Positions 39,801 through 54,800 of a stretch of 64,000 nt of DNA are shown here, one piece after another (the stretch's first letter is position 1; each line of letters begins with the position of its first letter). The DNA is taken from positions 351,274 to 415,273 of the forward strand of contig NW_017803413.1 in assembly GCF_001625305.1 (NCBI RefSeq), given 5' to 3'. The notes under the pieces were generated by a model. That model was not told the DNA's origin, did no database searches, and saw only the letters and a program-made list of their open reading frames with translations. Source of the DNA: Branchiostoma belcheri (Eukaryota > Chordata > Leptocardii > Amphioxiformes > Branchiostomatidae). The translations under genes were made by a program, and so were the position numbers.

Positions 39801-42800
39801 CTTGACATAAGTAACCCCATTTCACAACCTCTGATGATCTAATTAGGCCTGAGGAGATCAAGGTTTCCAGTACCCTGAGGGTCAGCAAGGTTGGGGGATT
39901 GGGGGAAAATCCCATTACTTTGATCAAGTATGAGTATCATCACTAATGCAAGGCCAAAACTAGCTGGCTCTTAGAAAACATGCCCAGCTAGCCACCTACT
40001 GCATGTATCAGACAATCAGGAGAAAGTGTGATGCAGTAGAAGAAGATACAAAGGTGGAGTCACATGGTCTGCTGGTGACTCCCCATTTATCACCTGATGA
40101 CCAGTAAAACAAATTATCTAGAAGATGAAAGCAGGGAGGGCCATAACTTATGGAAAGAAAATGCCAGCCTGGTGCCCCTGGAGGGGAATTTATGTCCTAC
40201 AGATGCCTTGTTGCTCAGTTCTGGACTACCCTAGCAGCAAGCATGCATGGAGGTCTCTTTGATATGAGCTGGGAGCATCTGTTGCAACTTTTGCCTTTAA
40301 AAAAGCTAGTCTCTTTCCAACTAGAAATTAATGGTCCCTGGGACAATCATACCAGTACCATTTACCAAATATTACCTGTGCTATAAATACATCAGAGTGG
40401 TATTGACTTCATGTACAGCAGCTGGTATTACGGGTCATGATTACATAAGTCTATCCTCCTATCATAGAATGATTCTACACCAGAAAATTGAGGAAATAAC
40501 TTAATATGGCGATAAAAAATAAAGATATGGGAGGACAGCAAGTACACACAAGAGAACCTATAGTCAGTTCAATTGTAAAAGTTCCTTATCATCACATCTG
40601 GTGTGTTTTCTTTGTTTGAGAACCAGCAGATGGATTAATATGGCCTTGATCATATTTTTAGAAAAGCCCTATGGGATATCAAACAATGTACTGGCTGGCT
40701 TGTCCATCTTTGTGTTTGCCAGTCCATGTCCTACTGAACTATATTTTTTACTAAGTTTTAAATGTTTTATGTGTTTTGGGACTAATTTGGTCAAGACAAT
40801 AGTATCAGTCAACCTCATGCTAACCTTTTATAGAATATTACTTTCATACATATATCTGTGTTATAACGCTAACAGCTATTAATGTTTAATTTCTTACATC
40901 AAACTCCCAACCTTTGAATGAGTATGTCAGCATACAATAGCACATGCTATAACTAATTACTAGTTTTCACTAACATTTTGTGCAAGATATACAATAACAG
41001 GCTGATCTGTAGATTTTCCCTTGGTGATATTCCCAAGTAGGAAAATGTCAGCTGTCAGCTGAAGATGTGTTTGCGTGCAGGTTCAGGAAAGGTGTCTGAT
41101 ATCACATATCGTATTCCCAATGTTCTCTACTACACTCCAACAGATGGCAGCCAGCCAGGTTTGCCTTATTGCCAAGTCAAGTTAATGTTTATGAACAGCA
41201 TGTGGCACTGATAAAAATCATCAATTTTCTGACATTTAACTTCTGCCAAAGCTATTGCAATATTTTGCATTTTCAGGAATGTAATTAATTACTGTAAACA
41301 TACAAGTACAAGTACTATTCAAAATCATCTTTTCCACATCTTTCTTTAGGCGAATAGTGCTATGAAAGTACATATGAAAATACATGTATGAAGTATGTAA
41401 CATCTATTACTGAGTAGTTTGGAAAAGATTGCAGAGATTTAACAGATTAAACATCTCCATATAGCTTTTTCAAAAATGGTCAGGGCCATGATGATAATCT
41501 TTCAACTTCTATCTAGCCTGGGCACCATCTTAGTTATATACCACCCTTACCACGATGATGTTCTGGTAAACTATGATGATACCAAGGCTAGTTTCTTCAT
41601 GTCCAGGCCAATTTCTTCTTCATCCCAATTTTTTTCAGGTCCATTCTGAGGTCAGCCCATAAAAAGATTATTGGGGAATGTTTTAAATACATTAAATATA
41701 TGTTAAATACACATCATACACAAAATGTGTTTTGTGAACATAGAACATGCAACAAGTTAAAATGTACTGACCCTAATCTTGACTATTCTTGACCGAACTC
41801 CATGTGTGCACGGTTTCTTGATGAGCATCTGCTGTAAGAACAGGAAACAGACTCAGTGATCTCTCCATACTGGTTCATGGTACTTGACTGTTGGCTCCAA
41901 AGAGCACCATTCAAGGGACACAGAGTACATGGTCAATGGGCACAAACTATTTCCAGGTTTACTCAACATTTCACTTCTTTTCATAGTGCCATAAGGATTG
42001 TCAATGCATGTCAATTGCATACCCTCAGGTTATTCGATTGTTTGTTTCTTCACTTGTTTACAGTTCTAGGTTTAGGTGTCAATCATACTTCACAAGGTGA
42101 AGGTCCATGAGGAGACCCTTAACAATTTGCACAATACAGCCTGACCATAACAGTTGTCCATCAACAGTACACAAAACAAGGTCTGTCTCTTGTTTTGCAT
42201 GTTGTAAGTTTTGTTTTGTATTACTACATTGTTTATGTACACTTTCTTTGGCAAAATATATTGCAGGATATAAGGAGAATGTAGAGCTGATATTATCCTG
42301 CATTCATTGTGAATATCAGCAGACATAGGTTCGTTACATGTTTTCATGTTTCTGCTTTAAAAAGATGAAAGACCACTAATGCCTAAAACATAGTTTGTCT
42401 TCAAGTAATTCAAACATGACACAAATGACCCCTATAGCAGAGGACTGTGTAATTATAGAGGCGACAGTGGAGATACCTGAGGGCTATGAAGAAGTCTGTA
42501 GGTGGCATATGGCAGGGTGTGCTGTGCACTGGGTAATACATATCAAGTGGGAAATGCTAACACTATTAGTACTGCATACCTCTTCTCACAAAGCCCTGAG
42601 AGAAACCCCAAATACCATGAAGGTAAGACCAAACATGAGAAGCATGACCACAACTGTTCCAGTTTGTTTGAATGCACAAAGTCCATGATTATGTATGTCA
42701 TAAAATCTATCATGTTATCAGATTTGTGTGGTCACAATTTCAACTGTAGTTCCGTCTACTAGAAACTGGATGAAGAAAGCATTTTGTAACTCCTCTCTGC

Positions 42801-45800
42801 CCAATAATGGGTTGGAATTGATAACATTCTCCTTCACTTTTGTGACTGAAGAGGTATCAGAATCATAATACTATGACACCCAGAGAGATCTACACACTGG
42901 ATTTGTGGTCGACTCAAGTACTAAGTGTGTTAATCAAACCATTTCTAGAGTAAAAGTAGCTAGTCCAGAACGTAATTTGCAAAATACAGAGGCAAACTGA
43001 AAAGTTAAATTAGGTTGAAAGATTTTTGTGACACCCGATTTTCCCCCTGTCCATAGCAGGTGGTGACCTGTTGGGCTATACCCTGAGATGAATGATAACA
43101 ACAGGGATATTGACTTTCTTCTTACTATTTCAGTTTTACCACCACTTGGTGAGTCCATGAGGCACAAAGCACCACAGCCAGCCTGGCACCAGGACTGATT
43201 GATTCTCCATCTGTTCAGAAAGCTAACACACACACATAAGCAACCTAAAGAGCACATAATGCACCATGGAAATAAGTGGACCTTCCACTCCACACAAGCA
43301 TGAAATGAGTCCTAAAATTGGTGTCCAACCTTAGCAAGGATAAGCTTTTTACATATCAGGACAGCCAAAGCTAATCATGCAGCAACTGCTGCAACAAAAT
43401 AAATGAAGTTACTTACTGACATTACACAAGTGTGTTTCAAATGCACATATATTTATCTTCACCAATAGTATAATCTACATGTAGGCAGTATTCATTAATG
43501 GGGGTTCTTTTATGAAAAATGAACTCTCATTTATTATCCAAGGATCTGAGAATCACTTAGTGACATTAGTCTAGTAATCATCTGAAGTCTAATTGACCAT
43601 GATGAGTAAACAGGTGAAATCTCTCCAGAGGACAGGCATGTACAGGTGGCTACCAGGCTACATCATAGAATGTACCATGTGCACAGGGCATGTGCAGAAG
43701 GACTCCTGGTTTGCTACTACTTTAGTACTTAGTATGCATCCTCATTAGACAGGGATGGGGGCAGAAAATACTTGACATGCCCTTTGACCTACACAAATAG
43801 ATGTTATTGAGGTCATGATCAATCACTGATAAGCAAAATGATACATGACATGATACAAAAATGTATCTACCAAAGCCTTATGGATATACATGTGGACAAA
43901 TATGAATTCATTTTCGAGCAGTTTGCAATTCAGCTTTCTGCTGCAATGTTCGTGATTTTAGCACTTAACGATATTCGATAGATTGATTGATTGATATCGT
44001 ATATTATTGTTGAGTGATGCTAAGAAAATAATACTTGTGTACTACAAATGACATATTGAAGAATAAAAAATGAGAGGTATTTAAAAGCCTGGTGTGTCAG
44101 CATTCTAAATGGAGACAAACAATGTGGCCTGACAGCAAACTGTCCAGGTGTGATGTTTTACCGTGACTAAGGTAAGACATGAAAGGCATGAAGACATGCT
44201 GTAGTCCCTCTGGTATGAAGACAACAGAGAATGTGTATATAATGGGTCAATAACATTGTTTGAACACCTTGCATATTTTCCTTTTTGAAAATCACTGGGA
44301 TGAGACTCCCTTGACTATTCTTGTAACAACCTGTCTTGGCTTATATCCCTCCAAAGCAGAAGCAACTGAACTGTAGCAGCAAGAAAAGGATATGATGGGG
44401 AAAACCTATGTTGACAAATGTACTTGACCTTTTTTTTAAAACAGACACAAAAGGTGTACATGCATATCGAGCAAATGTTACATGGTTCCTGTTCCTTCTA
44501 TTATATGGAAAGCCTCTGCTCTCACCTAAAGTCAGTCCCAGTGGCTTACCATGGATCTAATTAATGAGTGTTCTTCAAAAGACAATATACCAGACAAGGT
44601 TGCATGCACATGCAATGGATGGAAAGTGAAGGCATGAAGTCCTGACAACATAGTTGCTGAGCCAAATGATTTTCCCCCTGCCAAGAATGGCTTCTACACT
44701 TCAACTAGTAGGGAATGTTTAGTTACTTGTCAGACCAATGGTCACAGTACCACACCCAGCTTTCCAAATATCATACACCCACTTAGTCCACAGGCCACTT
44801 ATCACCGTAACTTCAGTGCACTGTGAACCAGTAACACCTGGCTTCAGTGCATAGTGAACCAGTCATTATGGCCTTGATGAAGATGGCAGACTCATCGAAA
44901 TATCGCGTCTAGTGAAACATGTGGTTCAACCATTGTGAAAAAAGGAATGTGGATTGTTATGATTATGATACTAGTATTTGGTATTTGGGTAAGTCTTGGG
45001 AAGACAACGGTCATGGTCGATTATGGGCACATATCCCACTGGCAACTGCATATAAAGGTGATTGACAACTGAATGATATTTTTGCAGTTATAAATTGTAA
45101 ACAGTTTCAATAAATACATGTAGAAAACAACCCATACCAGTACAACAGGATTGACTAGGCTCACTATACATAATCATCAATTTTCTCCTGTCTACATGGG
45201 AGCACTGTCACGTAACTGGACTGGAACAGGGAAAATACTGTGTATTCAATGAGACCCTGTCAAGAATAATTAGACAGTAAAAACTGATTTGTATAAAACT
45301 ACTTTGGAAAGATAAAAAGACTGTATGTTGTTTCCATTCGTAAGCTTCCTTCCTGCTTTGTCCTACTCTATGTCTCAAAAGCACAACATGTTAGATTAAA
45401 CCAAGCATTTGCCTGCACAATGGATTTTTCAGATGGTCATACAAGATCCAACAAGTAAAGCTGGGGACCAAATTTGAATCCTAAACATCATAAGCTTTAC
45501 AAGGAGCAGGTGTGTGCTGTCCACAGGTATTGCATCAATAATTCATCATCACATATTTTCTTCCCACAATAGCATTCCAGACAAAGTTTCCAAAACCAAG
45601 GGAAGAAACACATTGCTCTCGACCAGTTGTGTCGATCATAACAAATTTTTCTTGCTGGCACATTTCATTTCTGGCATCATGAAGATGATTGATATAAAAT
45701 TCTGGCAAAAGAAGTAGCTGTCATTTGTGAATAGGAGATAAGCAAACATACTGAATCTGATGTAGGGTCTGTCTGTCCCTAACAAATTACAGTTGCATGG

Positions 45801-48800
45801 ACCTATTCTTTTGCCAAAAAGGCTCTCTTCTTTCCCATCAATCAGCACTATACTGCTGCAACCCAATATTTTGAGCCATTCTCCTCAAATAACCAACATG
45901 TAAAATTTATGCTGCTTCCCAGCATGGAATGACTAAAATTAAAGCACTTGAGCATGACACTTCATCTCTGGTACTTGCAGATAGCTAGCTTAGGGACAGC
46001 CACTTCCTTGTGAATTAGGAGTGTAACACAGTTATGTCCATTGGAAGGCTGACCCTCTATAACTACACAGACTCCAGCCTTCACAAGGGTCAAGCTTCCA
46101 AAATAGCTATCACTGACCCCTACAGGGCAGCTTTCTTCGGTACCTCAGGTTTCAGCTTGCCTGGTTTTCAGCACAATAACACACTTCTAAAGGAATGGCC
46201 CCAACTAAAAGTGGACTACTAAGTGCTGAAATCAAACCTGCTCCAACCCTTTTGTACAAAGAATAACAAATAACATGAATATTCATGCAAGATATCACCT
46301 ACAACTCTGTTAGATAAATTGGTCTGGTCAGGCTGGACACTCCCTGGTCTGTTCAAGTTGGACATTATTTAAAACCAAACCAGAAGTGCTGTCTGAAATA
46401 TCTTTGGTTATCACGCTTATAACTGATTATCAATACAGTACTAGAGTAGACACCATAAATTGCATACCAAGAGACTCACTTAGAATATACAATGTAGCAA
46501 GGATATCACTATGAGTATGATTGGTACCAAGAAGATCAAACTACAACTGAGCACCGATTACCGATTACTACACGAGTTTAAAATCTGTAACCAAACCCAG
46601 GAACTTGGATTTGCAACAATGTATTTCAACTTTTCTCACATAAGTAATATTATTACTACCAGTTGGCAGAGCAGTAGAACGCTTCTTACATTGAATTATC
46701 ATGACATTCTTCATACCCTGCTGTCTCTACATGTAGCATACACGTTTCTGCTCTAGCAACAAATGGGGAAATACATTCCAAGGCCAGGTCTTATCATTTT
46801 GTAAATTTGCTTACTCGTGCACATTAACCTTGCGGGCATGTCACTGTAAATCGTATACAATGGGTCCTGGCACACAATCCATATGCTTGGCAATCATTAT
46901 ATGATATATAGAAAAGTTAAATTTCACTATCTAAAGTCAAATCTGCATGTGTATTCTAACAGAGGATCAAAGGATTAACCCTGACAAGTGCATAAGCCCT
47001 GAAGCCAAGGTTATGCATACTACAGTGGCCACAATAGTCATGTGATCTAACAGTAACAGCTGCTTAACAAGCCCAACAGCCCCATTACCAAGTACAATAT
47101 AAAGTAGCTATTTTGCAGCAGACACCCATGGTGAGATTTTGGTGATGCAGACCTGCTCAAATTCATACAATTTAAATGTTGAAACATCAGACTGATGTTG
47201 TTGAACACTAACAAGGCTCTCTGTATCCCCAAACAGATAGAAGGGCAGCAATCTAGTTACTGTTACTGAGACAAAAAAATATACATGAGATTTGATCTGT
47301 AGATCACATAGATAGGTAAAATCATAGGCATTTTTCAGAGATACTTTATGCCTTGAGCTCTCCTTGGTGTCATCCCAGTAGATAAGAATTCCCACGGGAC
47401 TGAAGTCAGACTAGAGAAATGGTCAGGGAAACATATAGATTAGAACCCTGCAGGGTTAGCCTCACTGGGGGAATGCTATGTAATATCAATGCTGCAACAA
47501 TAACTGTCTACGGATCTGGCACATCTATATCTCATCCGGAAAAATGTTCTGTTATCACGAGCAGCAGTGACCCTGAACTTCTTCTGCTCCTAGAGATATG
47601 AAAATTCTCTGCATTTTGACCTCAATCTTGACTGACATCAAATAGTACTGTGGTCTCTGATAAGACACAAATCAGTTGTAGTTGCTTTATAACAAAAATA
47701 GTTCATTCTGAGACCTTGAAAAGGTTATCTTTCTCACACTATGACATAGCCATGACCTGCTATTGCTTCTGAGTTGTCACTGAGTGAGACATATCTAGAC
47801 CAGGTCAGTTTGCCCTGAAGATGAGGCTTGAGTCATGTTAGCAAATGGCTGCTGTTATATTCCCATCTTGAAGGGTCTGCATAGATAGCCAACAGTCATT
47901 TCACATTTTGTGGATAAAAAAGTTCTTACATGGAAATTGTTATCTGTTTGTTTGTTTGTTTGTTTGTTTGTTTGTTTGTTTGTTTGTTTGGGCATATTTA
48001 TTAAACTACTGATGTATGTATCTATGGTGGATGTATGACCTTCATGAATATAGAGAGACAAAACTAGATGTTTTACAAGGCCACAGCACATACAGACCTA
48101 GCCATTAAAAAAAAAGGATTACTTATTGAGTATATCATTATGGAGCCCAGGGACAAATGCAATTCCAGACATACTGTCAAAGACTGTCACATTCATGAAT
48201 TTGCAGAAGGCACCAGCCTTATTTCAAACTACATACATTGCGAAATTGAATCTTTGGGAAAGCTCACTCATAAATAGCAAATCTGGGCTGCAGTAATAAG
48301 TGTGACTTTATTTCTAGATAATGATCATTATGACACATGATAGGGCTTTTGCATGGCATGGTACTGTGTAATTACCACCAAGAAGACCCCTCACACACTG
48401 CATTATTCCTGTAATTTTGGAAACAGGACTAAGCCAATTTAAAAACTAACTGGATTTGGAAGGGTAGTTGAAAAGCACTGTCTGCACCTTAGCAACTTTT
48501 ACCACTGCAATAAGACCCCAGTGTGTGCTGAGCAAATGGAGATGTGCATTCAATCTCTTGAGACAAAAGCAGGTAGGCCAGGCCAATACAATACACAGGC
48601 AGACATAGTCACTCAGGTATCTCGTTACCAGGCAACCAATCTGCCAGAAGAAAGTATGTGCACAAGCTTTGCTACCAAACCTTTTCTGAAAGGTACACAT
48701 CAATAAAAGATACACCCTCCCTCGGTGACAAAATATCCTGAAACAGGATGCAACGGTATCCCGGCAAATTTGTAGCCCAATCCAGGGAGGATGAGTCTGG

Positions 48801-51800
48801 CGTCAGATGGTATCGATTTTTATGATGATGAAGGGTAATCGTAAAGCCTTGACTGTTCCAAACAAAAGGCCAGGAGGATATTTGGGAGGCATAATAGTTA
48901 CAATTTATGCGTTGTTTTAGGTTGGAAGCTATCAAACCTCAGCAATAAACTAGCCATTGCTCAAGTACAGTTGTTACTCTCAGGGTGATTTATCAGGCAG
49001 TTATGGGCATGAGTAATGGAAGTGCCTGTGGGAAGCTGCATACCTTCTTCTATAAGGTGGGTAAATCATTCAGCTGTGGGGACAAATGTAAGCATGCTGT
49101 ACAGCTGTAGGGTGACTTGATTATCCCTTAATATCAGTCAACACCAGTCACACGATTGCCTGACGTCCTGCTGCAAACACAAGATATTATTATGACCAAC
49201 AACAAAGGAGCAAACACAGAAGTGTATGCAAATGGAGACTAAAGCAGGTATATTTTGCTGCGATGAAGTTGACACACATTATTATACTGACATTGGATGA
49301 AATTAAACCTCATATAATAAATCATCCGGCTTTGAACTATTTTTGACCTGCAGATTTGCAGGTTCTAAATTATTTACTAGCAATTTCAGTTATTGCCTGC
49401 AAATTGCAGGTTGCAGGTGGCTATTTCATGCCTTGCTTTTGGTCCCAATCGTGATTTCACAATGCCTCCAAAAAGCTACAGAAATGCACTGATCTAGCTT
49501 AGGTCCTACATTGTAGATATCATGCTACTGGTTATAACAGGAGTATAGTTCAGACACACATGATACAATACTATATAAATGGGTCAATGTACAAACATAG
49601 GGCTGATTAGGCAAATTGTATAAAAAAACAACAAAGTTTTCCTAACCAATAAGGAACGTGATATTTCCAACTCCCATAAGCTATTTCTGTGTCATTTCAA
49701 GGAGTGCCTCATCTATTTGGTTTTCTACTTTGTTCTTATACAGACTAACATAATGAGACCTCCCTAAAACATTCTGCTGTAAGGGACTCTAAGTGATAGT
49801 ACAAACAGCTTAGGTTAGAGTTCAGCAAGGCCTGACCTGATGATTTACACCTGTCAGAGTTTAAAAAAAAGGATATCTGATTCTGAACCTCAGTTGTCAT
49901 TGTGATCACAGCACCTGTCCAACCTTAGGTCAAGAGCTGATCTACATGATGCACCTTTGTATTTGATATCTATTTCCAACAAAGAATGGCCAATCGTTTT
50001 TTGTATGAGTGCATGGAGGAACATATTTAGTCTTAGGAAAATTTCAGTTGTCCACTGGATGGATGATCCTATGTACCTCCCCTCACAGCTGTCAGACTGA
50101 CCTTGTACACTACTATTAGCAACATGACCAGATTGTTGTTTATCTCATATCTTAAATTCTGACATCAATATCACAGCCAAGCAGTATCCACAGCAGCTGC
50201 CACCAGCACCACAAAACATTGTCCTTCAGCACCACCGAACAAACTATTGTTCTGTTTTCTGTCACACGGCACAGAAGTCAGATTCTTTATGCCACATTGC
50301 ACCTATTCAGCAATGTGAACTTGAAACCTAACACAGTGGAAATAATTTTATAGCAAGCAATTTAGATATTTGCAAGAAAAAAATGATCAATTATTAAGTA
50401 TTATCATCAGAACCATATAGTATGGCTAGACATTACTTCATCACATGTGGCATACATGCGTTTATGCAAATTATGACTTGCTTTGCATAATTCAGGTAAG
50501 TGTTGTTATCAATATTCCACAACGATTTGTGACTTACTATTCCTAAATTTCAACATTTCTGCAATGGGTAGGTTAATATCTAGCAATTTTTGATGTGGGT
50601 TAAAGTTTCCATCACACGGTTTTGAAAACATGTGGAGTTTGGAGAACACACAGTACTACAGTATATACCCACATGGATGACATCATGTTCCAAAGACATA
50701 TACGAGAACCTCTTGTTAAACAAGGCTACACCATAAGTACACCCACATTTGACCTTGGGGTACTGCCAACTGACAGATAGATTGAACTAGCTGACCCATG
50801 ACTTGGCACCATTGCCTATAACATAGCTACTCCCATAGTAAATCAACCTATAGCTATACTGCTACCACCAGCCTTCTTATTTTGGTTCTTTACTTTTTCT
50901 TTACTAGATGGAAGGAACAGTTTACAGACATAATAAAATGACTAAGATATGTACGTTCCCTGGTTCACTTTCTCCACTTCTTATTTTACTTTACTAGATA
51001 CATTTTGTGTTGCTTTCCCCAATCCAAAGAATAATCTTACTAATACTATGCATCAAACTACAACTGGGAGATATCCATTTGGAAAGACATAGAGACTGAC
51101 ATGTGAAAACCATGCATTTACATCATAATCAAGTCCTTCAAGTTCAAAATCAGGCAAACTCGTTATCCTTCTTGCTATTTTGAGCTCCTTCAGACAAAAC
51201 TGCAGATGTTCTGATGAGTTGCCAACTGGAGATGTTTAAGAAACTTTTAATAAAGCTAAGTATAATCCTGAACAGAATTACAAGTAGCCTTTGCAGTGAT
51301 TATTTCCAGGCCTTATGTGCAAAACATATGTCCTTATGTGCAAAACATATGTAAAGCAAGACAATGAAACTTTGATTAGATAGATGGATGGTGAAAACCT
51401 TTAACTTACAGGACTTTGGCATTCAATCAACAGTTCAACTAATATTCTCTACAACAGTACAAGCTTTGGCACAAAGACCTGGTTTTCTTATTCCTTCCAC
51501 CATTACAAAACAGACCTCTTTTCCCTTTCTGTGCACGTCAACTAGTCTAGACCGTAGCAGATAAATATAATCATGTTCACAGCATAGCAGCCAAAATATC
51601 TCCCACAGACTTTCTACTGAAAACCTGACTGAAAGAAACAAAACCGGGGCATGGACAAGAAAGCAATCTTTCACAGATATAGGTAGGATTTTGTCAAGAG
51701 GCTGACAAAGGGAAGCACAAAACCCAAAGCATCCATGTGGAAAACCACCAAGTTAACCACAGTGGTTTTCTACATCCTGTTGTGATTGTGTCAGGAGCTT

Positions 51801-54800
51801 CTCTCTCAATGAGGCAGTCATCAGCACCTGTCCGCAATTCATCCCTGCCACTTGTAAGAAATAAGTTAAGCTTCAGGATGTAGATTTCCTTCTTGGTCAT
51901 TGTCAGGTACTAATGGTATTGGGAATCACAGAATAGGTAGGTGTTGTGGAAAAAGTACTTCACCTTGAGTTATGTATTTCAAATTTTACTGTTTGTCTTG
52001 GGGTTGTATAGGCAACATTGACCAGAAAACACAGAATAGGCCACAAGATAAAATACTACAGGCACTGATGACAGATATTGTCACCTTTAGCAGAATGAGA
52101 GGATCCTTCCAAACAGGACCAAAGGAGTACCAGCACTTGAGTTGTCATATGTACCATGACTTAAACCAGTGGATAAAAGATGAATGCTCTATAGGAATAA
52201 GTGTGACCCCTCCAGACCAGAGTGGTTTGGCCCTGATGCAGACCTCAGACTACCCTGGTAGCTCCAGTTCCACACCCAGCCCAAACAGCAACTGTGGAAT
52301 GGTTCCCCCCTTACACAGGCTTCATGAGAGAAAACAGTCCACCATTTCAGAACCCGACCCTGGTCAACCCAGAAATGAGCCAATCAGTAAAATTTCCTCA
52401 AAAAGAAGGTCATACATGGTGGGCTTTCTGAACACACCAAGGTTCTACTATTACTGCTGGCATTGTTGCAATGACCATGTTGACAACAATGAGCTGGTTA
52501 CAGTTTCCACGCTGGAATTTATGAGTGTTCACAAGCGCAAGTCGATAGCAGTATTTTTCATGGAGGTCCAATCCCCTTCAAGGGTGACAAGGCGTTTGCC
52601 TATGTGAAAACAGAAGTACACAATAGGTTTTGTTTACTTATGGGTCTTTCCTAAACATGGCAGAGGTTCTATAATAGGGTGGCGACTTGGAACCCAGCCA
52701 AATCCTGCTCTGCATAATAGCAGATAGCTTGGGGTGCATGAAAAATGGTTCAACAATTCCCTCTTCCAATAATCCTGATTAAGACCACGCCAAGTTCCAA
52801 TTTTAACAAGATACATTTTGTATCTGTGCACCTTCAGCACCAGGCTAACATGCACCAAAAGTGTATACCTCACATATTCACAGGTACCAACATCTGATCC
52901 ATGGCCAATTGATAATAACAATGATGGCTGACAGAATGACCTTGCATATAGACAGCCAATTGTCACTGCCACTACAAATGGACTAGCCAAATATCACAAC
53001 TTCTACAAGGAAGTTCAGCTCAACAAGGACTTGAGCTCAAAAATAGCAAGCACAACACTCAAACATGTCCTGAAGTGGGATATTACATCTGTCTCCCATC
53101 TTCCTGCATGTATTGATTCTATTCCTCTGATCATGTTTCACTGTCTTCTCCTTCCAAACACACCCCACTTATTCAAAAACAATCATCCATTCCAACAGAT
53201 ATCATAACAATACCAGAGTCAACTGCCCTCCCAGGCAGACAGCTGAAGTATTGGTCATGTTGACTGTCCTGGGACTGACCCTAGGCCAGCCAGAGAATAT
53301 TTCTGGCTCTGTAATTCAGAGAAGGGTTCTCCATGTCAGCCAATGGAAATACTATTATCAACAACTGCAGTGACACAGAAAACTCCCTAGTGGCTAAACA
53401 TGTCAGATAATGGCAAACATAGCCATGATGAAGCCTCTCCACACCAGATAGGGGCAGCCCTGGCCCTACCATGAGCACTGTACATACTTGTCAGTGGTCC
53501 ACCTATACCCTGCCACATTTCAACTATTTGAAACATGTACTATGATGTAGGTGACACATGTATAACCCTTCTTACAAATGCTGCACGACCTCAGCATAAA
53601 TTCAGACTTGAACTGTGCCCCAGTCATCTACGTACATGGTAATTATTTGGGGGCTGTAGCTGATACCCATATGAGAAACTGTTTTTTTCAGTGTCGTGAA
53701 TATAATATCATAAAATATTGACAGTACATACAAGTTCAGACTTGTTTTTGGAATGCTATCAAAAGTCACTGGCAGGGCCGAATGAGGAATGGGATGAATG
53801 ATGACTCAATGGGGACTTTTTTTGGTCATGTGCAGGCTCTCATGTGGGCTACAAGACAACATTGACATACTAGTAATATGCAGGCAGAATATTTACATGT
53901 AATGGTGAAACGAACAGGATAAAAAAACACAGAGTTGTTGAACAGGTCTTTTTTATTACTTTCTAGAAATGTCACCATTCTTGGTCAGATATACTAGCAT
54001 AAATTGCACATTTGACACTCACAATACAAGTTGTCCAATGGTATCACAGCAAGCATTGTTGACATCATGCAAGATTTGCAAACATGACTTCACTAACCTG
54101 CTGCATTTTCTCAAAGTCCAAACTGGGCCTGTCTGTGATGGCGTGAATTTGCGCCTCGCTGAAGGCTTGTCGATGTCTCTTTCTGGGACTGGCACAGCCG
54201 TCCACTGTTCTCACCCGGGCGATGAAGAGCTGGGACCTCTCGCCTTGTGCGGGGTAAACTTTCTGTACATGCCGCTTGGGTGGGGAAGACGTAAACACAA
54301 CTGGAGACGAGACCTTCCCACACATCAAGTCCTTGACTTCATCATCACTAGACCCTGAGCTATCTCCGCTGAGACTCCATCGGTTCACCTGGGAATGATA
54401 GTCAACAGATTCATCACACAGAAAATTTGAGGTATGAATTGAATTATACTAATAGGCCACACCAATTTAATTTCTTGGTTAACGGATTCACCGGCTTCTG
54501 ATTTGCAAATAAAAATAAAAATTCAGAATCAACTGCAAAATGCTCATATTTTGCCCTAACAGTTGAAAACAGTCCTTTTCTTCTGGTTGTTACAGTTATT
54601 CTATCTTTCAATGCAGTGGTATCATTAAAAGTTCAAAATTCATTGTTTAAATTTTGAACCAGCTTGGTGTGTTGACTTAATGGCTCCTATCGTACCATTT
54701 TGGGCCATAATAGGATGCCTAGGCCTGTTTTTTTTTTTTTCGCTCCATTATTTTTCTAGAAAAAAATCCATTAACCAAGAAATTAAATTGGTATGGCCAT

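Larger units (their letters stand above)
18995..54097 (-). other. Large intron 4 of the FAM53-like gene (about 35 kb as assembled)
   Basis: It runs from a GTTAGT donor next to 54098 to an AATAG acceptor next to 18994, phase 0. It contains the assembly duplication and gap (19069-21001), a CpG-rich island (26.0-27.7 kb), a palindrome cluster (35.73-36.02 kb) and microsatellites. The real intron is probably about 0.8-1.1 kb shorter because of the duplication. I found no convincing nested gene, but additional short exons cannot be excluded by eye. Confidence 0.65.

Noticed and set aside
42395-42688. Plus-strand frame with an acidic start considered as an exon
   Set aside because: There is no good acceptor, the composition changes after about 30 codons, and no family is recognised.
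47945-47990. Regular repeats considered as a CRISPR-like or coding repeat
   Set aside because: This is a simple tetranucleotide microsatellite with no spacers.
53969-54358. 129-codon plus-strand frame
   Set aside because: It is antisense to exon 4 of the FAM53-like gene, which has splice signals and a protein-like sequence on the minus strand.
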